From: Cytobacillus depressus
Lineage (GTDB): Bacteria; Bacillota; Bacilli; Bacillales; Cytobacillaceae
Length of the DNA: 64,000 nucleotides
Assembly: GCF_008923245.1 (NCBI RefSeq)
Contig: NZ_WBOS01000005.1
Span: 1-64,000, forward strand
Direction: 5' to 3'
Shown: positions 1 through 7,574 of the stretch, piece after piece
How positions within the stretch are numbered: the stretch's first letter is position 1
How the letters are laid out: every line of letters starts with the position of its first letter
Made by a program: the position numbers and the translations under genes
Notes under the pieces: generated by a model
The model's database searches: none
Told to the model about the DNA's origin: nothing
What the model saw: the letters and a program-made list of their open reading frames with translations, nothing else

Positions 1-15
1 AAACTCTCCAATAAA
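1..15 (-). rRNA. 5' end of a 16S rRNA gene (partial)
   Basis: Read on the minus strand, the first 15 bases give TTTATTGGAGAGTTT, the usual start of Bacillus 16S rRNA. The rest of the gene lies off the left edge. The typical rrn leader and two promoters sit directly upstream, which supports the call. Confidence 0.8.
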
Positions 16-125
16 TTGTGAGTTGATTAGCTCATAATGTCTTTTTGATAAAAAGACTAAAACGTTGACGTTTTGTTCGTTCAGTTTTCAAAGAACTATC
101 TTGTCGCTCAGAAGCGACTTTATTA
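16..125 (-). promoter_or_regulatory. rRNA operon leader with boxA-like antitermination site
   Basis: Minus-strand leader between the promoters and the 16S gene. It contains GTTCTTTGAAAACTGAAC (about 81-98), the boxA-like motif found ahead of Bacillus 16S genes. It also holds a short GTCGCTTC/GAGCGAC dyad near 104-120. Confidence 0.7.
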
Positions 126-154
126 ATTTAACACATTTCCTCGTTCTTAGTCAA
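126..154 (-). promoter_or_regulatory. rrn promoter P2 (sigma-A)
   Basis: Minus strand: -35 TTGACT (149-154), 17-bp spacer, -10 TTAAAT (126-131), just upstream of the rrn leader. Confidence 0.75.
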
Positions 155-212
155 CAACTTTTTTTAAAAGAATTTTTTCTTTGTTTTCAGCTATTTCGTA
201 AGGACGAATATT

Positions 213-241
213 AATATATCATGTCTATTAAATGTTTGCAA
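213..241 (-). promoter_or_regulatory. rrn promoter P1 (sigma-A)
   Basis: Minus strand: -35 TTGCAA (236-241), exactly 17 bp, -10 TATATT (213-218). Lies about 85 bp upstream of P2, the tandem arrangement usual for Bacillus rRNA operons. Confidence 0.6.
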
Positions 242-384
242 TATAATTTTAATGTTTTTTTTACAAAAATTTAATAGGATCGATTCTAATTACTCTAGTT
301 CTTATATTAGCAATCCAAATTTTCTTCCTATACAATTTATTATAAATGTAATTATTAATTTAGAAAAGAATCGAGGTGAACATC

Positions 385-759
385 TTGGCTAACATTTCAA
401 TTAAAAGAATTTATGATCCTTACGAAGAAAGTGACGGCTATCGCATTCTAGTTGATCGCCTTTGGCCACGGGGGGTTTCAAAAGAGAAAGCGAATCTATA
501 TTGCTGGGCAAAGGATTTAGCGCCAAGCCATGAATTACGAAAAGAGTTTCATCATAATATAGAACTTTTTGATGAATTCCGAAAGAGGTATAAAGCAGAG
601 CTCCGATCCAATGAATCAATAAAAAGCGAATTTAAACGGCTTAGTGAACTAAGCCTCACGAATAATATTACACTCCTATATGCTGCAAAAGATCCTAACT
701 ATAATAATGCGCTTGTATTGAAAGATGAGATTGTCCAATATCTAACTACTAAAAAGTAG
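385..759 (+). CDS. DUF488 family protein (YeaO-like)
   Basis: A small soluble protein of about 124 residues. The motif DPYEESDGYRILVDRLWPRG near the N-terminus is the hallmark of the DUF488/YeaO family, whose biochemical role is not established. I prefer the TTG at 385 over the in-frame GTG at 376 because the GTG is part of the ribosome site GAGGTG, which sits 6 bases before the TTG. It stands alone and runs divergently from the rRNA operon. The family assignment is firm and the function unknown. Confidence 0.85.
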   Translation: MANISIKRIYDPYEESDGYRILVDRLWPRGVSKEKANLYCWAKDLAPSHELRKEFHHNIELFDEFRKRYKAELRSNESIKSEFKRLSELSLTNNITLLYAAKDPNYNNALVLKDEIVQYLTTKK

Positions 760-812
760 AAAGCTTGCTACTTTTGTCTGTTGATAACTTGGAGTTTTCC
801 GTGAGCCCAAGT

Positions 813-931
813 TTATCCACAGAAACATAATAGAAATATCTAAAAATTCACATTTAATCCACAACTTGTGGATTAAGTATCTAGCTTATACACATTCATT
901 TGGTGAATTTCCACAAGTTCACTTATTCACT
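813..931. other. Cluster of DnaA-box-like 9-mers
   Basis: Two perfect TTATNCACA boxes: TTATCCACA at 813-821 and TTATACACA at 886-894. Between them is a perfect 11-1-11 palindrome (854-876) whose arms each hold TAATCCACA, one mismatch from a box. A near box TTATTCACT lies at 923-931. No dnaA or dnaN gene is near, so this is not the usual oriC. It may be an accessory DnaA-binding cluster such as those known outside oriC in B. subtilis. Confidence 0.55.
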
Positions 932-1075
932 TACATATTTATTTAGATTAAAACAATCATTATTTTGGAATTTTTAATAGATATGTAAATATCTTCAGTT
1001 TCATTTCACTGCGCTGGTTATTACTTCGTACATCAGGGCTTGTTCAATGAAACCGATGACAAATTATTTTATAAA

Positions 1076-1105
1076 AAAATCCCCCAGTATGAATTGAGGG
1101 ATTTT
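1076..1105 (-). terminator. Rho-independent terminator
   Basis: Stem AAAATCCC/GGGATTTT followed on the minus strand by a run of T. It would end minus-strand transcripts coming through the repeat from the acetyltransferase gene. Confidence 0.6.
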
Positions 1106-1119
1106 AAGCTATTATTCTT

Positions 1120-1388
1120 TTATCGCAGATTAACGAGCAGTAAGACTTCCACCTCAAAACTTTAGATGAATAGGAGAAGCCTAGGTGGAAGTTCAACTGC
1201 CCCTAAAGGCCCGACGACGGACACGATGTCCTAGTTAGGCGAAAGCCACAGTACAAGGAACACTACGGAAGCTCTACATCGCACGACCAAAAGCAGAGCT
1301 TTTGGGAGGACGTGGCACTTTGAGCGTGATAAATTCAACTAACATTCAGTTGGGATAAAGCCCCCCACTTAATGAGGTTTCACTTTAT
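1120..1388 (-). repeat. 269-bp repeat family, copy 1
   Basis: The reverse complement starts ATAAAGTGAAAC and ends TTAATCTGCGATAA. It aligns over its full 269 bp with the segment 31242-31510 and matches the ends of a shorter copy at 58234-58355. It contains several hairpins, for example CCAAAAGC-TCT-GCTTTTGG. Its outer end overlaps the last codons and stop (AAG TGA) of the neighbouring acetyltransferase gene. No open reading frame is conserved between copies, so it looks like a structured, non-coding mobile repeat. Confidence 0.85.
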
Positions 1389-1928
1389 AATTGCAGCAAT
1401 TGCACCGTCTACAAACTTCCCTTTTATAAAAAACCGCTTCCTCAAAACGCCTTCAAATTCAAAGCCGATCTTTTCTAATACTCTAGCTGAGGCAATATTT
1501 CTTGGATCGTAAAATGCTTCAATACGATTTAATTCGAGCTCATTGAAACCATATTGGACGACAGCACTAATCACCTCAGTCATTAATCCTTGTCTCCAAT
1601 AATCTGGGTGCAGCTCATAGCCAATTTCCGCTTTCCAATGTTCTTCTTCTATCGAGTGATAGCCACATGTGCCAATAAATTGCCCGCTTTCTTTTAAAAC
1701 AATTGCCCAACGAATTTGCTTTCTCATTTCATACCGGTAAAGGAGACTTTCTATTAAGTCTTCAGCTTCCTTTTCAGTAGTAAAAGTATCAAGGTCATAA
1801 AATATAGTCACTTCGTCTTTTGAAAAATAACGAAAGATACTTGGAGCATCATCCATTTGAAGCTTTCGTAATATAACTCTTTTCGTCTCTAATTGTGGGA
1901 AAATCTTAAAAGCTCTGTCAAACCCCAT
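1380..1928 (-). CDS. GNAT family N-acetyltransferase (RimJ/RimL type)
   Basis: A 182-residue protein of the RimJ/RimL branch of GNAT acetyltransferases, which move an acetyl group from acetyl-CoA to an amine on a protein or small molecule. The N-terminal LETKRVILRKLQMDD and the acetyl-CoA loop YWRQGLMTE (about residues 110-118), followed by NIASARVLEKIGF, are typical. The start ATG has a good AGGGGAGA site. It lies 30 bp behind the EamA transporter gene and is probably co-transcribed with it. Its last two codons and stop fall inside the 269-bp repeat, so the repeat may have replaced the original end of the gene. The substrate cannot be read from sequence. Confidence 0.88.
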   Translation of the reverse strand: MGFDRAFKIFPQLETKRVILRKLQMDDAPSIFRYFSKDEVTIFYDLDTFTTEKEAEDLIESLLYRYEMRKQIRWAIVLKESGQFIGTCGYHSIEEEHWKAEIGYELHPDYWRQGLMTEVISAVVQYGFNELELNRIEAFYDPRNIASARVLEKIGFEFEGVLRKRFFIKGKFVDGAIAAIIK

Positions 1929-1958
1929 TTTAATCTCCCCTAAATTCGCAACTTAACG

Positions 1959-2885
1959 TTATCGCCTGCTATTCATGATGAGAGGTTGCTTTTTCTTTAA
2001 TTCTTTCATATTCATTCCGCGTTCATCAAGTAAAAATAACGTGACGCCAATAATAATAACAGCGCCCCCAAGAAGTTGTGTCCAGACTACAGATTCTTGT
2101 AGGAGATAATAGGCTAAGATTGCCGCTCCGACTGGTTCAAATAGAATCGCCATCGAAATAGTTGAGGTGCTAAGCCATTTTAACGACCAATTAAATATTG
2201 TATGGCCCATTAAAGTTGGGACAAGGGCGAGCAGGATAAAATACACCCAATCACTCGTGCCATACGGAAGTAATGGCTCTTGCTTAATTAAAACGTAGGC
2301 AAACAGAGTAATCGTACTGATGCTATATACGACAAATGTGTAGGTTACGAGTGATAATCTTTTTCTAACTGTTTGGCCAAATAATAAATATGTTGTAACT
2401 AAAGCACAAGCAATTAAAGCTAACACATCTCCAAATAAAGCGGAGCCGCTTACTTTAAAATCTCCCCAGCTAATGATTACACTGCCAAAAACAGCAATTA
2501 AACAGCTGACAATTGCTTTCCAAGAAAACTTTTCCCTAAAGAAAAAATAAGTTCCGATAAAAGCAAACAAAGGCTGTAAAGTAACCAATACTGTAGAGCT
2601 TGCCACTGACGTGTAATTTAAAGATTCAAACCAAAGAATAAAATGAAAGGCTAGAAAAACGCCCGCTACAATTGAAAATAACCAATCTCGTCTTGTAATA
2701 AGACGAAGCTCCGGAACATACTTTATTAGAAATAAAGGCAACATAAATAAAACCGAAAAGAATAACCGATAAAATGCTATGACGCCTGAAGGTGCGCTTG
2801 ATACTTTAACAAGAATCGCAGATGTTGAGACTGAAAAAACTCCTATGGCTAGTGCCACATAAGGATTTATTTTTGTGTCTGACAT
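1959..2885 (-). CDS. EamA/DMT superfamily membrane transporter
   Basis: A 308-residue integral membrane protein with about ten hydrophobic segments arranged as two EamA repeats, roughly residues 12-145 and 155-290. The first repeat has the typical GVIAFYRLFFSVLFMLP stretch and the second VAILFEPVGAAILAYYLL-like residues. Members of this drug/metabolite superfamily usually export amino acids or other metabolites. The substrate here is unknown. The next gene starts 30 bp downstream, which suggests a two-gene operon. Confidence 0.87.
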   Translation of the reverse strand: MSDTKINPYVALAIGVFSVSTSAILVKVSSAPSGVIAFYRLFFSVLFMLPLFLIKYVPELRLITRRDWLFSIVAGVFLAFHFILWFESLNYTSVASSTVLVTLQPLFAFIGTYFFFREKFSWKAIVSCLIAVFGSVIISWGDFKVSGSALFGDVLALIACALVTTYLLFGQTVRKRLSLVTYTFVVYSISTITLFAYVLIKQEPLLPYGTSDWVYFILLALVPTLMGHTIFNWSLKWLSTSTISMAILFEPVGAAILAYYLLQESVVWTQLLGGAVIIIGVTLFLLDERGMNMKELKKKQPLIMNSRR

Positions 2886-3121
2886 GATGTTTTGTTTCTC
2901 CTTTGTTCTGTAATAACGTTTTTTGCCACATACTATATTACATCCTAAGCAATTCTTTCGCCATAATTAAATCTTATTCCATACTAGTAAGATTTAGGAT
3001 ATTGTTAAAAGGGTATCACTTTAATTATCGTAATGATTGTAAGAAATGAGGTTGAAAAAAAGTGGAGCCACATCAGCTCTTCTCCCTTTTCATCACAAAT
3101 CATATGAGGAGTGGGGATATT

Positions 3122-3811
3122 ATGAGCGACTTAGAGTTAGAGATTTTCATGAAGCTCGGAATATCAGCCGTACTCGGTCTTGTCATCGGAATTGAGCGTG
3201 AATTAAAAAGAAAGCCAGTCGGACTAAAAACGAGCCTAGTTATTTCTATTGTTAGCTGCTTGTTAACGATTGTTTCCATTGAATCCGCCTACATCTTCCC
3301 GGGAAAAGTTGGCGTAAACATTCAAATGGATCCACTCCGTTTGGCCGCTCAAATCGTTTCTGGAATCGGCTTTTTAGGGGCAGGCGTCATTTTAAGAAGA
3401 GGCAATGACAGCATATCAGGCTTAACAACTGCTGCATTAATATGGGGAGCAGCAGGAATTGGAATTGCGGTCGGAGCCGGTTTTTATGTAGAAGCGTTGG
3501 CGGGAGTGGCTCTGCTTATTATTAGTGTTGAAGTCATCCCATTTTTTATGGCCCTCCTCGGACCTAGACAATTAAGGGAAAAAGAAATTACCCTCCAGCT
3601 TAAAGTGACAGAGAAAGAAAATATTGCTGAAATCTTGTCAGGCATTAAAGATTTAAAATTATCTATCAAGCGTGTGCGTATTAAAGATTTAGAAGAAAGG
3701 AAGCACCTCGTTCAGCTCATTGTCACTGTCGATAAAAAGAAGAGTATAACGGATGTTTATTATAGTGTATCCCAATTAAATGGTGTCCGAAGCGTAGAAA
3801 TAGAAAGTTAA
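3122..3811 (+). CDS. MgtC/SapB family membrane protein
   Basis: About 229 residues. The N-terminal two thirds carry four membrane segments with the family signature LGLVIGIEREL...GLKTS and the motif SGIGFLGAGVIL...GLTTAA. The C-terminal ~75 residues form a soluble, ACT-like regulatory domain. MgtC-type proteins are linked to magnesium limitation and, in some bacteria, inhibition of the F-type ATP synthase. I chose the ATG at 3122 because it follows GAGGAGTGGGG at the right distance. An in-frame GTG at 3062 would add 20 residues but has a weaker ribosome site. It is a single-gene unit. Confidence 0.85.
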   Translation: MSDLELEIFMKLGISAVLGLVIGIERELKRKPVGLKTSLVISIVSCLLTIVSIESAYIFPGKVGVNIQMDPLRLAAQIVSGIGFLGAGVILRRGNDSISGLTTAALIWGAAGIGIAVGAGFYVEALAGVALLIISVEVIPFFMALLGPRQLREKEITLQLKVTEKENIAEILSGIKDLKLSIKRVRIKDLEERKHLVQLIVTVDKKKSITDVYYSVSQLNGVRSVEIES

Positions 3812-3845
3812 CAATAATGAATTCACTTTTTTCAAAAAATACCTC

Positions 3846-3874
3846 TTGCCAAACCCCCCGATTACATATATAAT
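3846..3874 (+). promoter_or_regulatory. Sigma-A promoter of the tRNA-Ala gene
   Basis: -35 TTGCCA (3846-3851), 17-bp spacer, perfect -10 TATAAT (3869-3874). Predicted start about 14 bases before the tRNA. Confidence 0.75.
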
Positions 3875-3894
3875 TTTCTATGTATTCACCTATC

Positions 3895-3967
3895 GGGGGA
3901 TTAGCTCAGCTGGGAGAGCGCTACGCTGGCAGCGTAGAGGTCAGGGGTTCGAGCCCCCTATTCTCCA
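3895..3967 (+). tRNA. tRNA-Ala (anticodon GGC)
   Basis: A complete cloverleaf of 73 nt. The acceptor stem is GGGGGAT/ATTCTCC, the D arm GCTC...GAGC, and the anticodon stem CTACG/CGTAG with loop CTGGCAG, giving anticodon GGC at 3928-3930. The T arm is GGGG-TTCGAGC-CCCC. The CCA end is not encoded. It has its own promoter and terminator. Confidence 0.95.
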
Positions 3968-3974
3968 TACTTTT

Positions 3975-4002
3975 AAAAACCTTTGCGTAGCAAGGGTTTT
4001 TT
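3975..4002 (+). terminator. Terminator after tRNA-Ala
   Basis: Stem AAAACCTTTGC/GCAAGGGTTTT with loop GTA, followed by TTCTTTTTT. Confidence 0.75.
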
Positions 4003-4056
4003 CTTTTTTCAGACCCCCTCACTCTCCTCTAAATGGAGCCAGGTTCAATTGTCTTG

Positions 4057-4356
4057 CGAATGAATCGATCAATCCAAGTGGAAGGTGTATTCGGAGTTTT
4101 GAAGGAAGATTACGGATTTCGAAGATTTTTAACATGAGAGAAACAAAGTGTGAAGGTTGAGTTTATGCTTCTATGTTTTGGCTATAAACTGAACAAACTT
4201 CACAAAAGTATCCAAACTCAAAGCAAATGCCCGGAAACTAAAAAAAGCATCAAGATTTCAGCCAATCGGCTAAAAACTCGATGCTTTTTCATCTATGCTG
4301 TTAAAAAACGGAGGCTGTCCCAATTTTCATTTGAGACAGCCCGTTTTTATGAATAG
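4057..4356 (+). pseudogene. Remnant of an IS1182-type transposase (C-terminus)
   Basis: The frame reads RMNRSIQVEGVFGVLKEDYG, then FRRFLT, a TGA stop at 4135-4137, and then EKQSVKVEFMLLCFGYKLNK and LHKSIQ. This matches the C-terminal part of IS1182-family transposases, which carry the IQVEGxFGVxKxDYGFRRFL and NKLHNKIQ motifs. Everything upstream is missing and the stop codon breaks what remains. A GGCTGTC/GACAGCC inverted repeat at the end (4304-4347) may be the terminal repeat of the element. Confidence 0.75.
4304..4347 (-). terminator. Terminator of the RidA-fusion gene / possible IS end
   Basis: On the minus strand, GGCTGTCTCAA...TTGGGACAGCC is followed by TCCGTTTTTT. It lies 85 bp past the stop of the minus-strand RidA gene. 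It also coincides with the end of the IS remnant, so it may be a terminal inverted repeat now serving as a terminator. Confidence 0.6.
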
Positions 4357-4431
4357 GATATGCGATTTCGCATTCACCATCGGCATTAACAAGTAACTTT
4401 GATAGTTCCTGTATTTACAAACAAATGCCTG

Positions 4432-5700
4432 TTATGCTTTTCTAGGTGTTCCTTCAGCGTTTGCTACAACTACATCGATTTGGACTAAAGCATCTTTAGG
4501 TAAAGCTGATACTCCAACTACTCTTCGTGCAGGAACACCGCCTGGGAAGAATGTTTTGTAAGCTTCGTTTAAAGCATCAATATCTGCAATATTCTTAAGG
4601 TAGATATTTACTTTAACTACATCGTCCATAACGTGGTCGATACTTTCTACAATTGCCTTGATATTTGTCAAGCACTGTTCAGCTTGCTCTTTTACACCAC
4701 CAGCTACCATTTCACCAGTTTTTGGATCCAAAGGCAATTGAGCTGAAAGGTGATTGTAATGAGAGAACGCTACAGTTTGTGTAGATAGGGAACACTTTGG
4801 TGCATTGTCAGTATTGTTCGCCCAAATAACGATTCCATGTCTGTCTTCAATAGCTTGTGGAGGTGTACCATCTCCGTGTGACACCACTGCTTCAATTTGT
4901 ACCAAAGCATCCATAGGTAGAGCTGAAACTTCAACTGTTGTCCGTGCAGGGACATAAGCTACGGCTCTGGCGATAGCCGAGTCTGGGAAGAATGTTTTAT
5001 AAACTTCATTTACGGCTTCAGTATCCGATAGGTTTTTAAGGAAGATATTAATTTTAACAATATCATCAAAAGGAACGTCGATACTTTCTAAAATTGCCTT
5101 GATATTTTTTAAGCACTGTCCAGCCTGCTCTTTTACACCGCCAACTACTAATCGGCCAGTTTTCGGATCGATCGGCAATTGAGCTGAAAGATTATTGTAA
5201 TGAGAGAAAGACACAGTTTGTGTAGATAGCGGACTTGTTGGTGCATTTGCCGTGTTATTTGTAAGCTTAATGAGGTCGCCTGATTGTGGCGCGTTTGGAA
5301 TTGTACCTTCACCGTGTGAAACAAGTGCTTCAACTTGCACCATAGCATCCATAGGCAAAGCCGCAACTGCAACTGTTGTCCGTGAAGGAACATATGTTGG
5401 GAAGAACGTTTTAAAAACTTCGTCTACAGCGTCAACATCTTTGATATTCTTAACGAATACAGTGATTCTAACGACATCGCTCATAACATGATCAATGCTT
5501 TCAACAATTGCTTTGATATTTTTAAAGCATTGTTCAGCCTGCTCTTTAATACCACCAGCTACCAATTTACCAGTTGTAGGTTCGATAGGTAATTGAGCTG
5601 AAAGATTATTGTAATGAGAGAAAGCTACAGTTTGTGAAGATAGAGGACATGTTGGTGCATTTTCCGTATTTCTTGCTGCTACTGCGTTATAACCGCTCAT
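4432..5700 (-). CDS. Triple-domain RidA (YjgF/YER057c/UK114) protein
   Basis: A 422-residue protein made of three consecutive RidA domains, about residues 10-130, 148-278 and 294-415, highly alike to each other. RidA proteins hydrolyse reactive enamines/imines made by PLP enzymes and amino acid oxidases. They normally are ~125-residue chains forming homotrimers with active sites between subunits. The carboxylate-binding arginine of the (P/S)(A/S)R motif is present in all three (R107, R253, R392). The conserved acidic residue is E124, E270 and D409. Domain 2 has a short insertion before its arginine. Start ATG follows AAAGGGGA. The gene stands alone between two transposase remnants. A covalent pseudo-trimer is my inference. 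Confidence 0.85.
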   Translation of the reverse strand: MSGYNAVAARNTENAPTCPLSSQTVAFSHYNNLSAQLPIEPTTGKLVAGGIKEQAEQCFKNIKAIVESIDHVMSDVVRITVFVKNIKDVDAVDEVFKTFFPTYVPSRTTVAVAALPMDAMVQVEALVSHGEGTIPNAPQSGDLIKLTNNTANAPTSPLSTQTVSFSHYNNLSAQLPIDPKTGRLVVGGVKEQAGQCLKNIKAILESIDVPFDDIVKINIFLKNLSDTEAVNEVYKTFFPDSAIARAVAYVPARTTVEVSALPMDALVQIEAVVSHGDGTPPQAIEDRHGIVIWANNTDNAPKCSLSTQTVAFSHYNHLSAQLPLDPKTGEMVAGGVKEQAEQCLTNIKAIVESIDHVMDDVVKVNIYLKNIADIDALNEAYKTFFPGGVPARRVVGVSALPKDALVQIDVVVANAEGTPRKA

Positions 5701-5751
5701 GATAGTATTCCCCTTTTAGGTAAATTTTTTAATAGATATATTTATTCACTC

Positions 5752-6018
5752 ATGTTTCGCACCGAAAAAGCCGGTCTAAACCATGGTTCCGTGATTGCCA
5801 AGACGAAAAACGGATTCGCCGTGAGAATCGTGTTCGTACAAAACTGCAACAAGCGAAGCGAATGGCTGGCTGTGCTCAGTACCGATACAACCCTTTGCGT
5901 TGAAGTCAGTGATATGTATTTGAAGACTGCTTTGGCTCAACCGATGGCGTCCTTCACGCAGTTGAAAAAACAATTCTCACTAGACACAGACTTCATTTTT
6001 GAGCAAGTGATGTATTGA
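5752..6018 (+). pseudogene. Remnant of an IS4-type transposase
   Basis: Residues VRIVFVQNCNKRSEWLAVLS followed by TDTTL resemble the segment before the last catalytic region of IS4-family transposases, which usually read VxVVFVxNRNKRSEWLAILSTD followed by a YGKRWDIE motif. That catalytic YxxRWxIE part is absent here and the C-terminal text does not fit, so this is an internal fragment fused to unrelated sequence. No terminal repeats were recognised. Confidence 0.6.
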
Positions 6019-6167
6019 TTTAACTCGCCACCTAGTTATATCAAGACTTTAATGCCTGATTTCTGCTGCGAAACTTGAGTTAGTAACCCTTAGTGGTTAC
6101 TCCGGTTGCAATTATAGCAGGCTTTCTTCGTTTTGACTACATGTTTCTTGTGAAATGATGAACAAAT

Positions 6168-6314
6168 TCAAATATACAATTTGGGATATTCTTTGTTAGA
6201 CAGTTCTACAATCCTTTCCTTGACCTCTCTAGTAGTTTCGCCTATCTTTACTACGTTAGTTTTAATACATTGAAGAAAAAAATATACATATCCTTTTCCT
6301 TCTTTTTTATTCAT
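6168..6314 (-). CDS. Short truncated GIY-YIG/T5orf172-like protein
   Basis: A 48-residue frame with a very strong ribosome site (GGAGGTG, 11 bases before ATG). It begins MNKKEGKGYVYFF and continues VVKIGETTREVKERIVELSN. The pattern GYVYff...vKIGeTtrevkeRi is that of the N-terminal part of T5orf172/GIY-YIG-type domains often found in phages and mobile elements. The frame stops long before a full domain (usually about 90 residues or more) is complete. It is probably a 3'-truncated remnant, although the start signals are intact. Confidence 0.45.
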   Translation of the reverse strand: MNKKEGKGYVYFFLQCIKTNVVKIGETTREVKERIVELSNKEYPKLYI

Positions 6315-6427
6315 TTAGGGTTCCACCTCCTCCTCTTAAAATTACCATTTTATAATACTTTATTCATTCTCTACAAAAATGCTGTAATACTTTCTAATTA
6401 TTGGTTAGTTAATACTTATAACCTAAC

Positions 6428-6467
6428 AAAAAAACTCAATCCCCTTTAAAAAGGAATTGAGTTTTTT
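6428..6467. terminator. Bidirectional terminator hairpin
   Basis: Stem AAAAAACTCAAT/ATTGAGTTTTTT with the inner arms CCCCTTT and AAAGG. T runs on both strands. Confidence 0.65.
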
Positions 6468-6476
6468 CAATGTTAT

Positions 6477-6519
6477 TATGGAGAATAGGCGGCTCGAACC
6501 CCTGACCTCTACGCTGCCA
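6477..6519 (-). other. 3' half of a tRNA-Ala gene (candidate attachment site scar)
   Basis: On the minus strand, 43 bases repeat the intact tRNA-Ala(GGC) from within the anticodon loop to just past the 3' end, with one mismatch in the T stem. The 5' half is missing. Such anticodon-loop-to-3'-end duplications are typical of sites left by elements that integrate into tRNA genes. It is inverted relative to the intact tRNA at 3895-3967, so a simple attL/attR pair would need a later inversion. Confidence 0.7.
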
Positions 6520-6589
6520 TGAAGGCAATTAAAAATCACCCTATTTTAGCTTTCAAACACTTGGTCAAACTACAGCTCTATCAGAACGG

Positions 6590-6623
6590 AAAGAGACAGC
6601 ACATCCCGAAAGGCTGTCTCTTT
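6590..6623. terminator. Hairpin downstream of the dipeptide ABC operon
   Basis: Perfect stem AAAGAGACAGC/GCTGTCTCTTT just past the stop of the last permease gene. The T-rich tail is on the plus strand; the minus-strand tail is weak. Direction is therefore uncertain. Confidence 0.5.
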
Positions 6624-6653
6624 CTATTCTTGTTTTCTTTTTTCACATAATTC

Positions 6654-7553
6654 CTACTGCTTCATCTTCGGATCCAGCACATCCCTTAGCCCATCCCCCA
6701 TTAAGTTAAATCCGAGTACCGTTAACATGATGGCAAGTCCCGGAAAGAATAAGGTCCATGGGGCTTGTACGAGATATTGCCTGCTGTCTGCGAGCATTTT
6801 TCCCCATTCGGGTGTGGGCGCCTGGGCTCCGAGGCCGAGAAAGCCAAGCGCAGCTGCTTCGATGATTGCCGTTGCAATGGCAAGTGTTGCCTGTACAATA
6901 ATTGGCGTCATGCTGTTTGGCAAGATGTGGCGGAGTAAGATTCTTGCATCTTTCATCCCTACTGCCTTTGCTGCCATAATATATTCTTCCTGCTTTACAC
7001 TCAATACCTTTGATCGAACGAGCCGGCCAAAGTTAGGAATATTAATAACTGCAATGGCAATCAGTGCGTTTTGCACGGATGGGCCAAGAATAGCAACAAC
7101 TGCTATGGCTAGCAAAATACTTGGGAATGCTAGCATAATATCAAATATTCTCGAGATGATCGTATCTACCCAGCGTCCATAATAGCCAGCGATGATTCCT
7201 AACATGGTCCCGATTATCGAAGAACCTAAGACAGCAAAGAATCCAACCGTTAATGAAATTCGGGCACCATAAACGATACGTGAGAAAATGTCACGGCCAA
7301 AGTCATCAGTACCGAACCAATTTTCACTGGAAGGTGCTAATAGCCTTTTGGACAATTCTTGATCTTTAAAACTATATGGCGCAATGACAGGGGCTAAGAT
7401 GGCCACTATGATAAAAAAGATAACGATTCCTAAACCGACGACCGCCAGCTTGTTTCTACAAAACGAACGCCACGCTTCTTTCCAGGCAGGTGTCTGTTCT
7501 GCTTCAGAGTTGACCTTTACTATGTCTGATGTGTTCTTCGCAAGTTCAGCCAC
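6654..7553 (-). CDS. Dipeptide/oligopeptide ABC transporter permease (DppC type)
   Basis: A 299-residue inner-membrane subunit that forms the peptide channel with the DppB-type partner encoded just upstream. It has a cytoplasmic N-terminus, an OppC_N segment, the motif NWFGTDDFGRDIFSR, and a BPD_transp_1 domain with the ATPase-contact (EAA) loop AAKAVGMKDARILLRHILPN (about residues 194-213). Five to six membrane segments are seen. Start is a GTG behind GGGAGGATT. It is the last gene of a five-gene operon (12433 to 6654). Substrate is not readable; a peptide is likely. Confidence 0.9.
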   Translation of the reverse strand: MAELAKNTSDIVKVNSEAEQTPAWKEAWRSFCRNKLAVVGLGIVIFFIIVAILAPVIAPYSFKDQELSKRLLAPSSENWFGTDDFGRDIFSRIVYGARISLTVGFFAVLGSSIIGTMLGIIAGYYGRWVDTIISRIFDIMLAFPSILLAIAVVAILGPSVQNALIAIAVINIPNFGRLVRSKVLSVKQEEYIMAAKAVGMKDARILLRHILPNSMTPIIVQATLAIATAIIEAAALGFLGLGAQAPTPEWGKMLADSRQYLVQAPWTLFFPGLAIMLTVLGFNLMGDGLRDVLDPKMKQ

Positions 7554-7574
7554 TTTCGAATCCTCCCTTTTTCA

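Noticed and set aside
3846-4160. Plus-strand frame across the tRNA-Ala gene as a protein gene
   Set aside because: It is a chance frame through the tRNA, its promoter and its terminator.
4057-4356. Frame at 4150-4356 as an independent 68-residue gene
   Set aside because: It is the tail of the IS1182-type transposase remnant, downstream of an in-frame stop.
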